Source: Hydra vulgaris (taxonomy: Eukaryota > Cnidaria > Hydrozoa > Anthoathecata > Hydridae). Taken from it: a stretch of DNA of 64,000 bases. This document shows, piece after piece, positions 34,261 through 48,727 of this stretch (its first letter is position 1; every line of letters starts with the position of its first letter). The notes under the pieces were generated by a model. That model worked only from the letters and a program-made list of their open reading frames with translations, searched no databases and was not told where the DNA came from. Location of the stretch: the NCBI RefSeq assembly GCF_038396675.1, contig NC_088921.1, positions 25,322,501 to 25,386,500 of the forward strand. Reading direction: 5' to 3'. The position numbers and the translations under genes were made by a program.

Positions 34261-34329
34261 TAATAACTAACTAAATATTGGGTTTTTATTTATTTAGTAA
34301 ATAAAAACCCAATATTTAGTTAGTTATTA
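34261..34329. repeat. Perfect 32-bp-arm palindrome
   Basis: TAATAACTAACTAAATATTG begins a 32-bp arm, followed by a 5-base spacer (TTTAG) and the exact inverse. It follows the tandem repeat directly and may be its terminus. Confidence 0.95.
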
Positions 34330-34507
34330 ATTTTGTCCATTAAAAGTGTATTCTTGCCAATTTTGGGGGGCCCCTGCTTGTTTAATACAGTATAATACTT
34401 CTTTTGACCCTCAGCCTTTTTATGCCAAACGAAAAAAAAAAAAAGATGTGATTTAAATTCTGAAAGAATTTAAATAACAAAAAATCCCACGGGCAAACAG
34501 AATAAAA

Positions 34508-35096
34508 CATTTTGGAACATCAAAAGATGTCAGCGTAGGTACAGCAGTTACTCTAGGGTTATATACATCAAGTTTTAACTCGACTCATAGCACTATAGGA
34601 GCATCCCTTCTAACCTTTTTATCTGGTATTATTTTGGTACTGATGGGCATATTTAAATTAGGTTATATGATCAAGTACGTACCTCAACTAGTCATTAGCG
34701 CGTTTGTTTCAGCGACGGCTATTACTATTATGGCAACACAACTTTCGAATTTATTTCGAATTTATTTGGAATTTAAAAAGCTCCTCAAAATGTGTTTGAA
34801 ATTTTAAAACTTATCATCGTGAACATTAAACGTACCAATAAATGGGACTTATTTATGAGCATTTCTTGTTTAGCATTTTTATTGTTTTTTGTTTGGCTAT
34901 CTAGCAGATAGTTTGATAATGAAAAGCAAAATATAGTTAGAATATTCGTAGCAAAATTAATCAGGATTTTAAGTGCATCTAGAATGGTTCTTACGTGTTT
35001 CTTGGCAACAACTATTGTCTACATATTTCACGTTAATGGCTTCAGAGAGAAGTTGTCTACGGCTGGAATATTTTTAAAAGGTTTGCCTTAATACCA
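34508..35096 (+). pseudogene. Truncated SLC26-type exon 1 copy
   Basis: From about 34508 the text is closely similar to 28458-29031, the last two-thirds of SLC26 exon 1 (FGTSKDVSVGT, TLGLYTSSFNSTHSTIGASLL, GYMIKYVPQLVISAFVSATAITIM). An 11-bp tandem duplication (GAATTTATTTC/G) and a frameshift disrupt it near 34745-34785. In-frame TAG (about 34907) and TAA (about 35090) codons follow. It keeps the exon-end sequence TACCAG followed by GTAACT. No equivalent of exons 2 or 3 was recognised downstream. It is a partial segmental duplicate, not a retrocopy, since intron-side sequence is retained. Confidence 0.85.
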
Positions 35097-35585
35097 GGTA
35101 ACTTATGTAAAAGTGTCACTATTTGACGTTTATAAAGAATATTTTTTAACTAAGGAAAATTGTTAATGAGTAAATAATAGTGAGTAAAAACTAATTAAAA
35201 ATAAATTAAAAGAAAAAAATATATTAATTATTTCAAGTAAAATGATCAGATAGCAAGATATTTTGATCTAGAAAAATTGCACATGTATTTTGAGTACTTT
35301 TAATATGTTTAGACTGGCCTATTTTGAGTAAATCTTAAAGTCAGACCTATTATAAACAATGCGATAAAAAATATCAAATTATAAAGGAAATAAATTGCTG
35401 ATATTTAAAAAAAAAATCAATTCTAAAAATGTTACATACAGTAATTCTCAAATTAAAACATTAACATTCAATGTTATCCGTCAAATATAAAACAAATAAT
35501 ATACAATATTATAAAATATGATTTTATCATATAATATTCAATATATAGTTGTTTAATTTTAGTAACTTGAATATTTAGTTACTTA

Positions 35586-36172
35586 ATTTTAGACGAAATC
35601 TGAAACGAAGAGCTACTCGTCAGGGATTCCGAAAGCACCCTAAACGCTTACATGCATATGTAAGGAGCAAGAAGAGCGTCAGTAACAACATTACATCGCT
35701 TGAAACAGTCAATAGCAACATCACAACCGATACCGGCGATATAAGCGCATCGTTAAATAACTATATTCAATCAGTCTTTGTTTTAGAGCCCGAAGGTTGA
35801 ATGCCAGGCTTTGAAAGTCGTACTGAAGCAGTTTGTGTCACCGATCCAGCAAGTTTCTCTATCGACAAAAATGCCTAAACAACTTTGATGAAAGAAAATC
35901 AACCGGCTACGATGGATTACATCCAAGGGTCCTTAGTAAATGTTCAGCTACCTTTGCCAAGCCTCTTTCGCTTATCTATAAGTGCTCGTTTTCAGCTGGT
36001 GTAGTTCCTGAATTATGGAAAAAATCGAATGTAACACCTATTTTCAAGAAGGGGAGTAGGCTTAAAGCATTTAACTACTGGCCAGTCTTGCTCACTTCCA
36101 TACCTTGCAAAATTCTGGAAAGTATTTTACATTTAATTATTGTTAATATGCATCACATTCAAGAGTTTTAAG
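35586..36172 (+). pseudogene. LINE reverse-transcriptase N-terminal fragment
   Basis: Translation from about 35605 gives GFRKHPKRLHAYVRSKKSV, then frame 35833-36171 has STGYDGLHPRVLSK, LSLIYKCSFSAGVVPELWKKSNVTPIFKKGSR and LLTSIPCKILESI. These are the ordered N-terminal RT motifs (D-LHP--LK, P--WK-A-V-PI-KKG, RPISLLS) of CR1/L2-like LINEs. Two frameshifts are present and the catalytic FADD part is missing. Confidence 0.75.
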
Positions 36173-36259
36173 GATTTATTTTATCTTTGCTAAATTAAAG
36201 AAAGGGCTCCATCTATGACTCCCCCAGGCCCCTCAGTGTTCGTCCGACCCTGCCTGTAA

Positions 36260-37181
<922 letters not shown>

Positions 37182-37943
37182 CTTTTTAAAAAAGTCAAAA
37201 TTTTTTTTTGTAAAAAACCATAACATAAAAAAGTCATAATTCATTTAAAAAAAATGAAGAGTACAAAATACAATTTATGATAACTTAAAAAGACTTGAAA
37301 GATTCATTTTCTGACAAAAAGCATTCTGGTTTTCCAACATTCTGGACTAGAGGAATCCAAGTTCCTCAATAATCGAAAATGGGTCAGTCAGAAACAATTG
37401 TGTCTTAAATTCGGTTTAATTCAATAAAAGCTAAAGAAAGAAACAGAAAACTTGTTAATTAGCTCTATAGCGCAAAATCACTTCTGGCCATCAATGATGA
37501 AAAATACTTTTGTGTTTGCAGGTTGTGTTTGTGATTATAAAAAAAGCCACGTCAAGTTAAGAATAAACAGTAAATAAAACGTTAGATAAAGTTATAGTAA
37601 AAGTTTTAGCAACTTTTCATTCTGGAGTTAGAGATGGAATGGAAGTGGATATACTAAAGTGTGTGTCTTTTTAAATTTTTTAAATAGAATTATTGTCAAT
37701 AAAATACTAAGTAACTTTAGCTGTAACCTTTTTTTGTATATATAAAGTTATTCACCCTTTATAAGTCCATGGAGGCCACTATAGTTGAGGAGGCTACTTC
37801 TTTTTCTTACCTGTTGATACACTTCTCACCTCTACACCATGAGTACTGCATTCTTGTTGTACCGTTAAAAAATGTGTTTTTTAATCTGCATACTACTTAC
37901 AAATTTATGATTTAGAGTGTAAAACTTTGTTTTTTTATTGCAG

Positions 37944-38011
37944 ACTTCGAAATGTTTTTCAAGTTTTCTTGAAACTTCTAAAAAAGTAATATCTCTATAT
38001 GATACAAATAA
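37944..38011 (+). CDS. Possible exon of an unrecognised gene (a)
   Basis: It is bounded by TTTTTTTATTGCAG upstream and GTAAGTAA downstream, both strong splice signals. It reads TSKCFSSFLETSKKVISLYDTN and ends in phase 1, which joins the next block (38272) to give a continuous frame. No homologue recognised. Confidence 0.45.
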
Positions 38012-38030
38012 TGGTAAGTAATTATGTAAT

Positions 38031-38165
38031 ATAATAATAATAATAAATAATATAAACATAAATAAATAATATAAATAGTATAAATACAATATATAAATAT
38101 AATATATAAATAATATAAATATAGATAGTAATATAAATATAAATAAATAATATAATAATAGTGAA
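38031..38165. repeat. Degenerate ATAAATAATATAAATA tandem repeat
   Basis: A run of ATAA/ATATAA units within what would be an intron. Confidence 0.8.
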
Positions 38166-38271
38166 TAAGTAATGATGAACTTAATGAATTAAGTAATAAG
38201 TAAATTATTTTAAAAAACTATAAGAGGATTGCTGTTTTTTATTTTGTTTTAACTTTTTGTTTCTTCCTTAG

Positions 38272-38375
38272 AATCTTCTCAGTTTATTTTTCAATATCCT
38301 CTTAATGAAGTTTTTGCAGAAGAAGAGAAATTCACTTCTGCTCTTGCGGAGTACACTAAAAAACAGTTTTTCCAG
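38272..38375 (+). CDS. Possible exon of an unrecognised gene (b)
   Basis: It follows TTCTTCCTTAG and precedes GTTAGTTAC. Joined to exon (a) it reads ESSQFIFQYPLNEVFAEEEKFTSALAEYTKKQFFQ, acidic and helical in character. The uninterrupted phase match between the two blocks is the main support. Confidence 0.45.
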
Positions 38376-38455
38376 GTTAGTTACACTATTTAAATTGTTT
38401 ATGCAACCTAATTTATTTGTTGTATTATTGGATTTAATATTTTTGTAATTTCCAA

Positions 38456-38549
38456 GGGGAAATTGGGGAAGTGATATAGCAGAAACTAAAGGTACTTCTC
38501 AGTATGATTTATTGGATCTCAGTAATCGAGACACTCAAATTTTAAAAGG
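38456..38549 (+). CDS. Possible exon of an unrecognised gene (c)
   Basis: It reads GNWGSDIAETKGTSQYDLLDLSNRDTQILK between an upstream TTTCCAAG and a downstream GT. The frame does not join exon (b) cleanly with the most obvious acceptor, so the boundary or the gene's integrity is uncertain. A further piece, GESHEEKMKHRNELLRLQSQ, lies at about 38720-38780. Confidence 0.35.
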
Positions 38550-39179
38550 TTTTTTTTCCTTATTTTTTTATTAATAATATTTGTTTCTCAATTAATATTG
38601 AGAAATATTAAAAATCAATTAATATTGAGAAATAATAAAAAATGTGTTAAATTATAATTTAATTTAGAAACATTTATGATTTAAAAAAAATAATTTTTTT
38701 TTATTTTAATGAAATAAAAGGAGAGAGTCATGAGGAGAAAATGAAACATCGTAATGAACTACTTCGCCTCCAGTCACAGTAGTTTAATTTTTTACTAAGC
38801 ATTATTATTATTGAATTAATAATTTTAAAATGATTAAGAATGAATTTTTAAAATATTAAAAGGCATGAAATACATAATATTACAATGTTGACATAGTAAT
38901 ACTCAAATATTTCTGAGTATATTGTAATAGGTGTTAATAAAAATGATATGCAATAAGATATTGCTTTTAATTGCAAGATTATTTGATTTTAATTTGCTTC
39001 AATACTAAAATTTATTGTTCAATAGAAAATAATAATATTGTTGTGTCACCAATATTTTATAGAATAAATGTCAATATTTTATGGAATTTTAGTGTTTTAG
39101 TATGATTAAATTTTAATCCTATGTTTAAATGAATTTGGAAAAAAAAAACTTTCAACGAAGTTTTATAATTTTTAAATCC

Positions 39180-39344
<165 letters not shown>

Positions 39345-39940
39345 TCGATTGCAAAATTAGCATTTGCGAAGGTTGCATCTTTTTACTCAGGATTTGATTC
39401 TGTATCTCTATAAATCTCAAATCCATCCTTGTATGGAATACTGTTGCCATATCTGGGGCGGATCTTCCAATGATGCCCTTTCTCTTTTAGACATGGTGCA
39501 AAAACATTGCATTGTAAACATAGTTGGATCTGCTCTTATAGCCAACCTCTAACCATTATTACATAATGTTGCTTCTCTTTCTCTTTTCTTTAAATACTAT
39601 AGTTGACACTGCTCTAAAGAGCTAGTGTCTCTTGTGCCATCTATTAAAGTTCATTCTCATGTTATTCGTCATTCTATTAAGTCTCATCCATTTACTGTGA
39701 CTATTCCTAAGTGCTCCAAAAATTCTTATTCATCTAGTTTTTTTCCTGGAACATCAGTTCTTTGGAATTCGCTTTCTTTATCTTGTTTTCCTTATTCTTT
39801 TAATTTGTGGTCTTTTAAGTCATCTGTTAATCGTTATCTTGCTCTATTAGTGTCAGTCTTGTTAGAAGTGAAGATGTTTAAAAATATATATATCTTTTTA
39901 TATGTTTTGTGTTCTAATTTTCAAAATGTAATTGAGAAAA
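39345..39940 (+). pseudogene. LINE 3'-end fragment, homologous to 9.94-10.45 kb
   Basis: TGGAATACTGTTGCCATATCTGGGGC-like text (about 39431) repeats the 3' domain of the LINE at 10025 (CMEYCCHIWGG), and much of the following 450 bp is similar. Frames 39364-39552 and 39625-39945 are the broken coding remains (RHSIKSHPFTVTIPKCSKNSY). It is a 5'-truncated copy starting at the (TA)n array and probably sits inside an intron of the 37.9-40.2 kb gene candidate. Confidence 0.8.
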
Positions 39941-39956
39941 TTTAAAAATTTTATTA

Positions 39957-40156
39957 GGTACATGCAAAGTGAAATGAAACGTCTTCAGTCTGAAGTTAAT
40001 TTTCATGGTGTAAAAAAAGCTCTTGAAACTGCAGAAGAACAATTAAAAATGCTGACTTCAGATTCATTCAATATTGATGAAATAGATTTTGAGTATGAGT
40101 ATTTAATTTTTGTTTCAATACCAGTTTTAGAAAAAGTTTATAGCACTATCCAATAA
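39957..40156 (+). CDS. Possible last exon, coiled-coil protein
   Basis: It follows AATTTTATTAG and reads MQSEMKRLQSEVNFHGVKKA, continuing LETAEEQLKMLTSDSFNIDEIDFEYEY to a stop at 40156. The heptad-like spacing of Leu and charged residues suggests a coiled coil. It could be the 3' exon of the gene whose earlier exons are at 37.9-38.8 kb. AATAAA follows at about 40153. Confidence 0.4.
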
Positions 40157-40378
40157 AAAATTTATATGTCTAATGTAAAGTTGATGATTTAGCATTGTTT
40201 GTATTTAGGGTATCTTGATCAGTACTTTGATGGTGTTTTAACACCGTTTTAAAAATAGCATGGCTGTTTGTTTTTTTTTAGATTAAATTTTAAATATAAA
40301 TTTAGCTACATTTAACAAAAATATAAATGAAATAAAATTGTAATAAAATTTCACTAAAATTTTGTTGGACAGTGTAGA

Positions 40379-40559
<181 letters not shown>

Positions 40560-40599
40560 ATTATTATTTTTATTATTATTATTATTACAGGATGAAGTT

Positions 40600-41090
40600 T
40601 TATGTTGATAAAAAAATAATAAACGGGTAGTCCTAAATAAGCTTGGGGAAGGTGGGATAATTTTCCAACAATAAAAAAACGTCTTTTCCCGTGCATTAAG
40701 CATGCGAGAGATGATTGGTTTTTCTTCTAACTACGACCTTGTACATTTGGTACATGAATTTATATTTTTAGTCATAAGTTAAAACAAGCTACAGATTGCG
40801 CTTAACTTATAACATTTTTTCGTTTTTGAATAGTAATTTGTTAAACATAACCAAAGGTATCGAAGTTTAACGAACATTTGCTATTCTAATTCGTTTAACT
40901 TTGGTTAGCGAATTTAAACAAACTGTACAGGTGTTTATTCAATATAAACTTTGTAAGTCTGATTTTTCGCTGCAATAATACATTATTTTTATTCAATATA
41001 CAATATATACTTTCCGTTCATCAAGCATTTTATTAATTGTTTTTGTTTATTATTTTTAATTTATGTAAAAAAAAAAGGGTTTATATTATT
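40600..41090. other. Non-coding DNA
   Basis: No supported feature seen. Confidence 0.4.
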
Positions 41091-41099
41091 GCGGTTTTT

Positions 41100-41400
41100 A
41101 ATAATTTTTTTGATTTAGTTTGATAGTTTAAAAATGTTTTGGCAACATTTGAGGAAACGCTTTTATTAAAAGAGGGATTGAACCATATATTACTTATATG
41201 GTTTTTTTAAAGTGAACTTTGTTTAATATTTTATTAGAGGTGTTATTGAATCCACTGTTTATATATGCATGTTTGTATTCGTATTCAAATTGGTTGGATA
41301 TTGCTTTGCTTGAGAACATTTGCGAAAGTCTGTTGTGTATTGAAACAGCAAAGTGTTGAATAACTTGTGATGGTTTGAAGATGTATTGCATTATTGAAGG
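41100..41400 (-). pseudogene. Retroelement-associated protein fragment (weak)
   Basis: The minus strand reads NIWFNPSFNKSVSSNVAKTFL after a frameshift from NSGFNNTSNKILNKVHFKK. It resembles the WFNPPFS--V-TN-GK-FL stretch that I associate with cnidarian retroelement polyproteins. Stops and indels abound. Confidence 0.35.
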
Positions 41401-41842
41401 CTGCCGTTTTGTTTTTTGAAAAGTTTATGAGTGTCTTTGGTTTATTCTTAGGTGACACCAAGGAAGTCGACAGATATATATGGCTATTTCCACGACGGAA
41501 GAGATAAATTTCGTGTTTAAAAATTTCTTTTTTCAATAGGTTTTATTTCTTTAATTATAGTTTAAACACCTTAAAATTATTGTTAAAATAAATTTTGAGT
41601 AGAAAATGTTTGAACCGAGTAGATAAATTTGATGAATGTTAGCAACTGTTTGTTCTTTTTATTATTCGAAAAAGTGAGTAAAATTTGAGGGCGAGTTATT
41701 GCAGTATTTTAAACAAAACATATCCATATTTTTGTTTAGAAAGAATCTTTGAGATTACATATATGTCTTGAGTAAAAAAACTTTTACTCTTTAAAAATAA
41801 TTCAAGTGTTTTTTTGTCACATACACATCTGCAAAAATTACA

Positions 41843-42025
41843 TTGCGTCACTGAACTAAATGCTAAAAAAGTTTAATTATCGCAATGAAATTATGCTTTA
41901 TGGCGAGGTTTTTTTAGAAATTATATATTTTAATGTAAACTTTTAATCATTACTAAAAAAAAAATTGGTCAAAAAGCATTGTATTAACATATAGTTATAG
42001 TTTAAAAGCTGTTGCGTCACTGAAC
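41843..42025 (+). promoter_or_regulatory. Upstream pair of TTGCGTCACTGAAC boxes
   Basis: Exact 14-mers at 41843-41856 and 42012-42025, 169 bp apart, the second 30 bp before the start codon of the transposase-like gene. They are probably binding sites for the encoded protein or subterminal repeats. Confidence 0.6.
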
Positions 42026-42055
42026 CCATCGACGGGATAATTAGCGTTTTATAAA

Positions 42056-43493
42056 ATGTCCAGAGTTAGATCTAAGAGATATCGAGAAAAATTGAAAGCC
42101 GATCCTAATAAAAAAGCAGCTTATGCTGCTAAAGCAAAATTAAGAGTTTTAAAAAGTCGCGCTTTAAAAAGAAAACTTTTAAATCAATATCAAAGACCAA
42201 GCTCATCTTTTAAAAACGTTCAACAAAGAGGAAAAGCATTGAAAAAAGTTTTAAAAGCACTACCAACTTCAAAGGAGAAACAATCTGAAATTCTTTCTAT
42301 TCTTTCAAATAGCTCTGCTTGTAAAGATAATTCGGGTCTACCTCCAGCATGTTCAAAGCTGTATGGTCTTTCTGAAAGCGATGTTTTAGCAGTTGTAAAC
42401 TTTTATAATGAAGATGAAGTTTCCCAAATATCACCAAACAAAAAAGATGTCACTCGAATTCAATTATCTGACGGAAAAGCAAACAATATTCAGATACGTC
42501 ATTTATATTATACGTTAAAAGAAGCTTTCAAGTTATTCAAGGAAAAGCATCTGCACATAAAAATTGGACTCAGCAAATTTTGCGACCTTCGTCCACGCAA
42601 TGTAAAATCAGTTACAAAATTTCCGCATAATGTTTGTGTTTGTAGTTTGCATGAAAATATGCGATTTGCCTTAAATGCATTAACAAAATCAATTCAAGCG
42701 CCTTCAATCAAAGTTGGATCTGAAATGATAAATAACTTTGTTTGTGAACCGTACACATACGATTGCGACTATGACAAATGCGTTGCATGCAAAGGTATGA
42801 AACAGTTCGATAAACACTTGCAAACTGGTAATACATTTGGTTTCGAAGTATCCTGGGAAAGCCTGAAACTAGAACATATGCAAACATTGAAAAAGTTTCA
42901 AAAAAGTCTACTATAACAGAACTCATCCAACACATATCAGCAATGCGTGATAAGTTCGTTAAACACGCATTTGTAAAGAAAACCAATCAACAATTTTTAA
43001 TAAACTGAAGGAGGTTTCGATGAGTGTTAATTCTGAAATTGCGGTAATCCAAGTTGACTGGGCTGAAAACGCTAGGTGTTTCTATCAAAATGAGCCACAA
43101 GCGGCTCATTTTGGTCAAAATCAAGTTTCTATCATGACCCTAGCAGTCTGGAACATTGAGTTAAAAACATTTGCCATAGTTTCAGATTCAACTGATCATA
43201 CTAAGTCTTCCGATATACCGTACATTGACAAAATCCTTCACTTTATTCCTGATCAAGTCGAAGAAGTACACATTTTCAGCGATAATGCCACTTCTCAGTT
43301 CAAAAACAAAAGCATTATGGCTGCAATGGTTGTGTTTGAAAAACGTTTTCATAAAAAATTCTTCTGGCATTTTTTTGCAGCGATGCACGGGAAAGGAGTG
43401 GTTGACGGAATAGGAGCTACTGTTAAGCGAATCGCAGCCCTGAGAGTTAAAACTAGTCAATACGAAATCAGGTCAGCAGCAGATTTTGCGTAA
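42056..43493 (+). pseudogene. Unrecognised transposase-like protein (VDWAEN family), two frameshifts
   Basis: The first frame (42056-42916) starts MSRVRSKRYREKL, a basic DNA-binding-like N-terminus. It then gives KIGLSKFCDLRPRNV, PHNVCVCSLHENMRFALNAL and CDYDKCVACKGMKQF, Cys-rich patches that could bind zinc. A frameshift near 42860 and a T-run indel near 43000 separate it from the second frame (43020-43493). That frame has VIQVDWAENARCFYQNE, VHIFSDNATSQFKNKSIM, and WHFFAAMHGKGVVDGIGATVKR. The D-WAEN, SD---SQFKN and HGKG-VDG-G--VKR blocks look like conserved catalytic acid motifs of an RNase-H-like transposase; the family is common in arthropods and cnidarians but I cannot name it. The frames are otherwise free of stops, so the copy is young. 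Confidence 0.6.
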
Positions 43494-43567
43494 GCATTAC
43501 AAGATTTGCAAATATCTGTAATTCACATGTCAGAAAACGTCTCGTGTCAGATTTCGTCTTTTTGTTT

Positions 43568-43956
43568 CGTCACTGAACGTTGCGTCACTGAACTGATAGT
43601 TTTTTTTCTGTAAAATAAAACGATATGAAAACTTTATTGTTTGTGGCTTTTTTTATGACTACCTTATTGCCAAATGAATAAATCACAACAAAAAAATCTA
43701 ATAAGTCAAGCAAAAATTAAAATTTCAGCAAAAACTCCATTTTAAAGTATGCTGATAAAAAAACACTTTTTTCCGCGTTGCGTCACTGAACTCATGTTTT
43801 AATTTTTGCTATGTAGCAGTGTTATGTTAATACAATTGTGTTTAGTTTTTATTATAAAATTTTAATTCAAGATTGATTTAGAGTAATAAAATTTTTTTTT
43901 GAGTTATAGAAAAATTTCTATTTAAAAAAATCTCTCCGCATGATGCGTCACTGAGC
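43568..43956 (+). promoter_or_regulatory. Downstream cluster of GCGTCACTGAAC boxes
   Basis: Boxes lie at 43568-43578 (11 of the bases), 43580-43593, 43778-43791 and 43943-43956 (one mismatch). All are in the same orientation as the upstream pair, with spacings of 12, 198 and 165 bp. Confidence 0.6.
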
Positions 43957-44010
43957 TAAAGAATTGGCCATATATATATATATCTGTCGACAGATATATA
44001 TATATATCTG

Positions 44011-44500
44011 TCGAATAAAAGTATGTTTTTATATCAATTTGAAACTCTAATTTATATAAATTTATGTAATTTTTTTATAGGTTTTGATAACATTTGTGCA
44101 TTTTAAGACTGCAGATATTTTGAATTGGTTAGCTTTGTCAGTAAATAGAAAAACAACTTGGTCATAGCATTTAAAATATCTTTATGATTACCTTTTTGAT
44201 TGTTTGTACTTATAATCCATATAATCGATATATTCACTTATTCTTATTCTCCAAGTCGTTTAGTTTGGTACGTTGAGAAGACGTTTGTTTTAATTTAAAA
44301 CCTTTCGTTTGTTTAATTGCTGTAACTTTCGTTTGTTTAATTGCTGTTTGTTTTTTAGTGAGAAATAGGATTTTTAGCAATCTCTTTTTATAAAACTTTC
44401 AAATTTTTTTGTACTAATTTGAAATTATAATTTATTTTTCAAACTGGATTTTATCCATTATTGAATATAAATAAAGAGTACGCAACTAACAAATATTAGA
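44011..44500. other. A+T-rich DNA, no gene seen
   Basis: It begins just after a TCTGTCGACAGATA palindrome and contains a short direct repeat of TTTCGTTTGTTTAATTGCTG (44306, 44327). Confidence 0.5.
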
Positions 44501-44514
44501 AGCGTGATACTTAG

Positions 44515-45755
<1,241 letters not shown>

Positions 45756-45837
45756 CAAACACACTACAAAATTATAAACTCAAAAAATTTGCATTAACAA
45801 GAATAATAGCGATCATACACAGAAACAGCAAAAAAAC

Positions 45838-45950
45838 ATTAAAAAGGGGGAGGGGGTTGGTGCAGCGCGTGGCCCCCTGCGTTAGCCGCAGCAGGGGGTG
45901 CGCCGGCATTGCGCCTGGATTGGGGGGGGTCGGGTAATCCTCTTTTTGGG
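45838..45950. other. G+C-rich hairpin segment beside the NUMT
   Basis: About 110 bp at well over 60% G+C (for example GTGGCCCCCTGCGTTAGCCG) forms a hairpin CCCCCTG...CAGGGGG. It is the strongest G+C excursion in the window and ends about 40 bp before the 3' end of the cox1 copy. It may be the terminal (telomeric) part of a linear mitochondrial chromosome, or an unrelated repeat. Confidence 0.5.
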
Positions 45951-45986
45951 GAGAGGAAAACCAAAGAGTTTTTTTATTCCCTATTT

Positions 45987-47531
<1,545 letters not shown>

Positions 47532-47555
47532 TCAATGTACACTTTTATAATTCAA

Positions 47556-48727
47556 TTATACACTTATCTTTTGAAAAAATAAATAATTTTCTAACTTTCC
47601 TATTGCTGAAATTATTAATAAAAAATAAAAAAAATAAAATAAACTAGAAATTATACTAATTACTATATAAGGATTTTCTATAGGTTTAGAACCTAATCAA
47701 GTTAATAAAATAAAATTTGCTATAAACATTCAATATAATAATTTTCCTATAGGTCTAAAGGTTAATGAAAAAAATTTATTAGTATGTAAAAATGGAATAA
47801 TAAATAAAATTATTATACTTAAAATTAAAGCCAAAACTCCCCCTAACTTGTAAGGAATTGATCTTAATATAGCATAAGCAAATAAAAAATATCATTCTGG
47901 CATTATATGAACAGAAGTTACTAATGAGTTAGCGTTAATAAAATTTTCTGGATCACCTAAAGTATTAGTACAGAAAAATACTATAAATAATAAAATAAAT
48001 ATAAATATAAAAAATCCATAAACATCTTTTATTGCAAAATACCAATGAAATGGTACTTTATTAAAGTTACTATTAATTCCTAAAGGATTACTAGACCCAA
48101 CACTATGAATTAATACTATATGAATTAAAATTAAAGATGCTAATACAAATGGAAATAAATAATGCAAACTAAAAAATCTACCTAAAGTGGCATTATTTAC
48201 ACTAAATCCACCCCAAATTCATTGAACTATATCATCTTCTATATAAGGAATTGCAGATAAGAAATTTGTGATAACAGTAGCTCCTCAAAAAGATATTTGT
48301 CCTCAAGGTAATACATAACCTATAAAAGCAGTAATCATCATTACTATAAATATAGTTATACCTGAAAATCAAATAGGTTTTTCTTTATAACCCCCATAGT
48401 ATAAACTTTTGCCTATATGAATATAAACACAAATGAAAAATAAAGAAGCTCAGTTAGCATGAATTGATTTTAATAAAAATCCATAGTTTACATCTCTACA
48501 TATATATTTTCCATACTTTACATCTCTACATATATTGTTTTAAAAGCTAAAATTATGTCTCCACAATAATGCACAGCTAAAAAAATTCCGGTAACCAATT
48601 GAATTGCAAAACACAGTCCTAATAAGGATCCGAAATTTCATAAATGATTTATATTTGATGGGGAAGGAAGATCGATTAAAGTAGAATTAATATGTTTTAT
48701 AAGATGATTGTTTTTTCTAATTCTCAT
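47556..48727 (-). pseudogene. cob: cob copy in NUMT (cytochrome b)
   Basis: It starts MRIRKNNHLIKHINSTLIDL at 48727 and ends at 47556. Conserved pieces include [54 protein letters not shown] and [19 protein letters not shown], all with TGA read as Trp. A 30-bp tandem duplication at 48481-48540 repeats the RDV-YG segment, and total length is not a multiple of three. The start overlaps the last base of the nad4 stop (TAATG), a compact mitochondrial arrangement. Confidence 0.93.
48481..48540. repeat. 30-bp tandem duplication in the cob copy
   Basis: CCATAGTTTACATCTCTACA begins the first unit and CCATACTTTACATCTCTACA the second; the two differ at a few bases. Confidence 0.9.

Larger units (their letters stand above)
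41466..43990 (+). mobile_element. Candidate DNA transposon with GCGTCACTGAAC boxes
   Basis: GTCGACAGATATATATGGC (41466) and its inverse GCCATATATATATATATCTGTCGAC-type end (to 43990) could be terminal inverted repeats. Six copies of a GCGTCACTGAAC box lie between them, outside the coding region and all in the same orientation (41843, 42012, 43568 partial, 43580, 43778, 43943). The central gene (42056-43493) is the putative transposase. The boundaries are inferred, and the A+T content of the ends makes chance similarity possible. Confidence 0.5.

Noticed and set aside
41285..41536. Possible gene on the minus strand (83 codons)
   Set aside because: No recognisable motif; the frame crosses the inferred end of the boxed transposon.
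42708..43460. Minus-strand frames
   Set aside because: They overlap the transposase-like gene in antisense and lack motifs.
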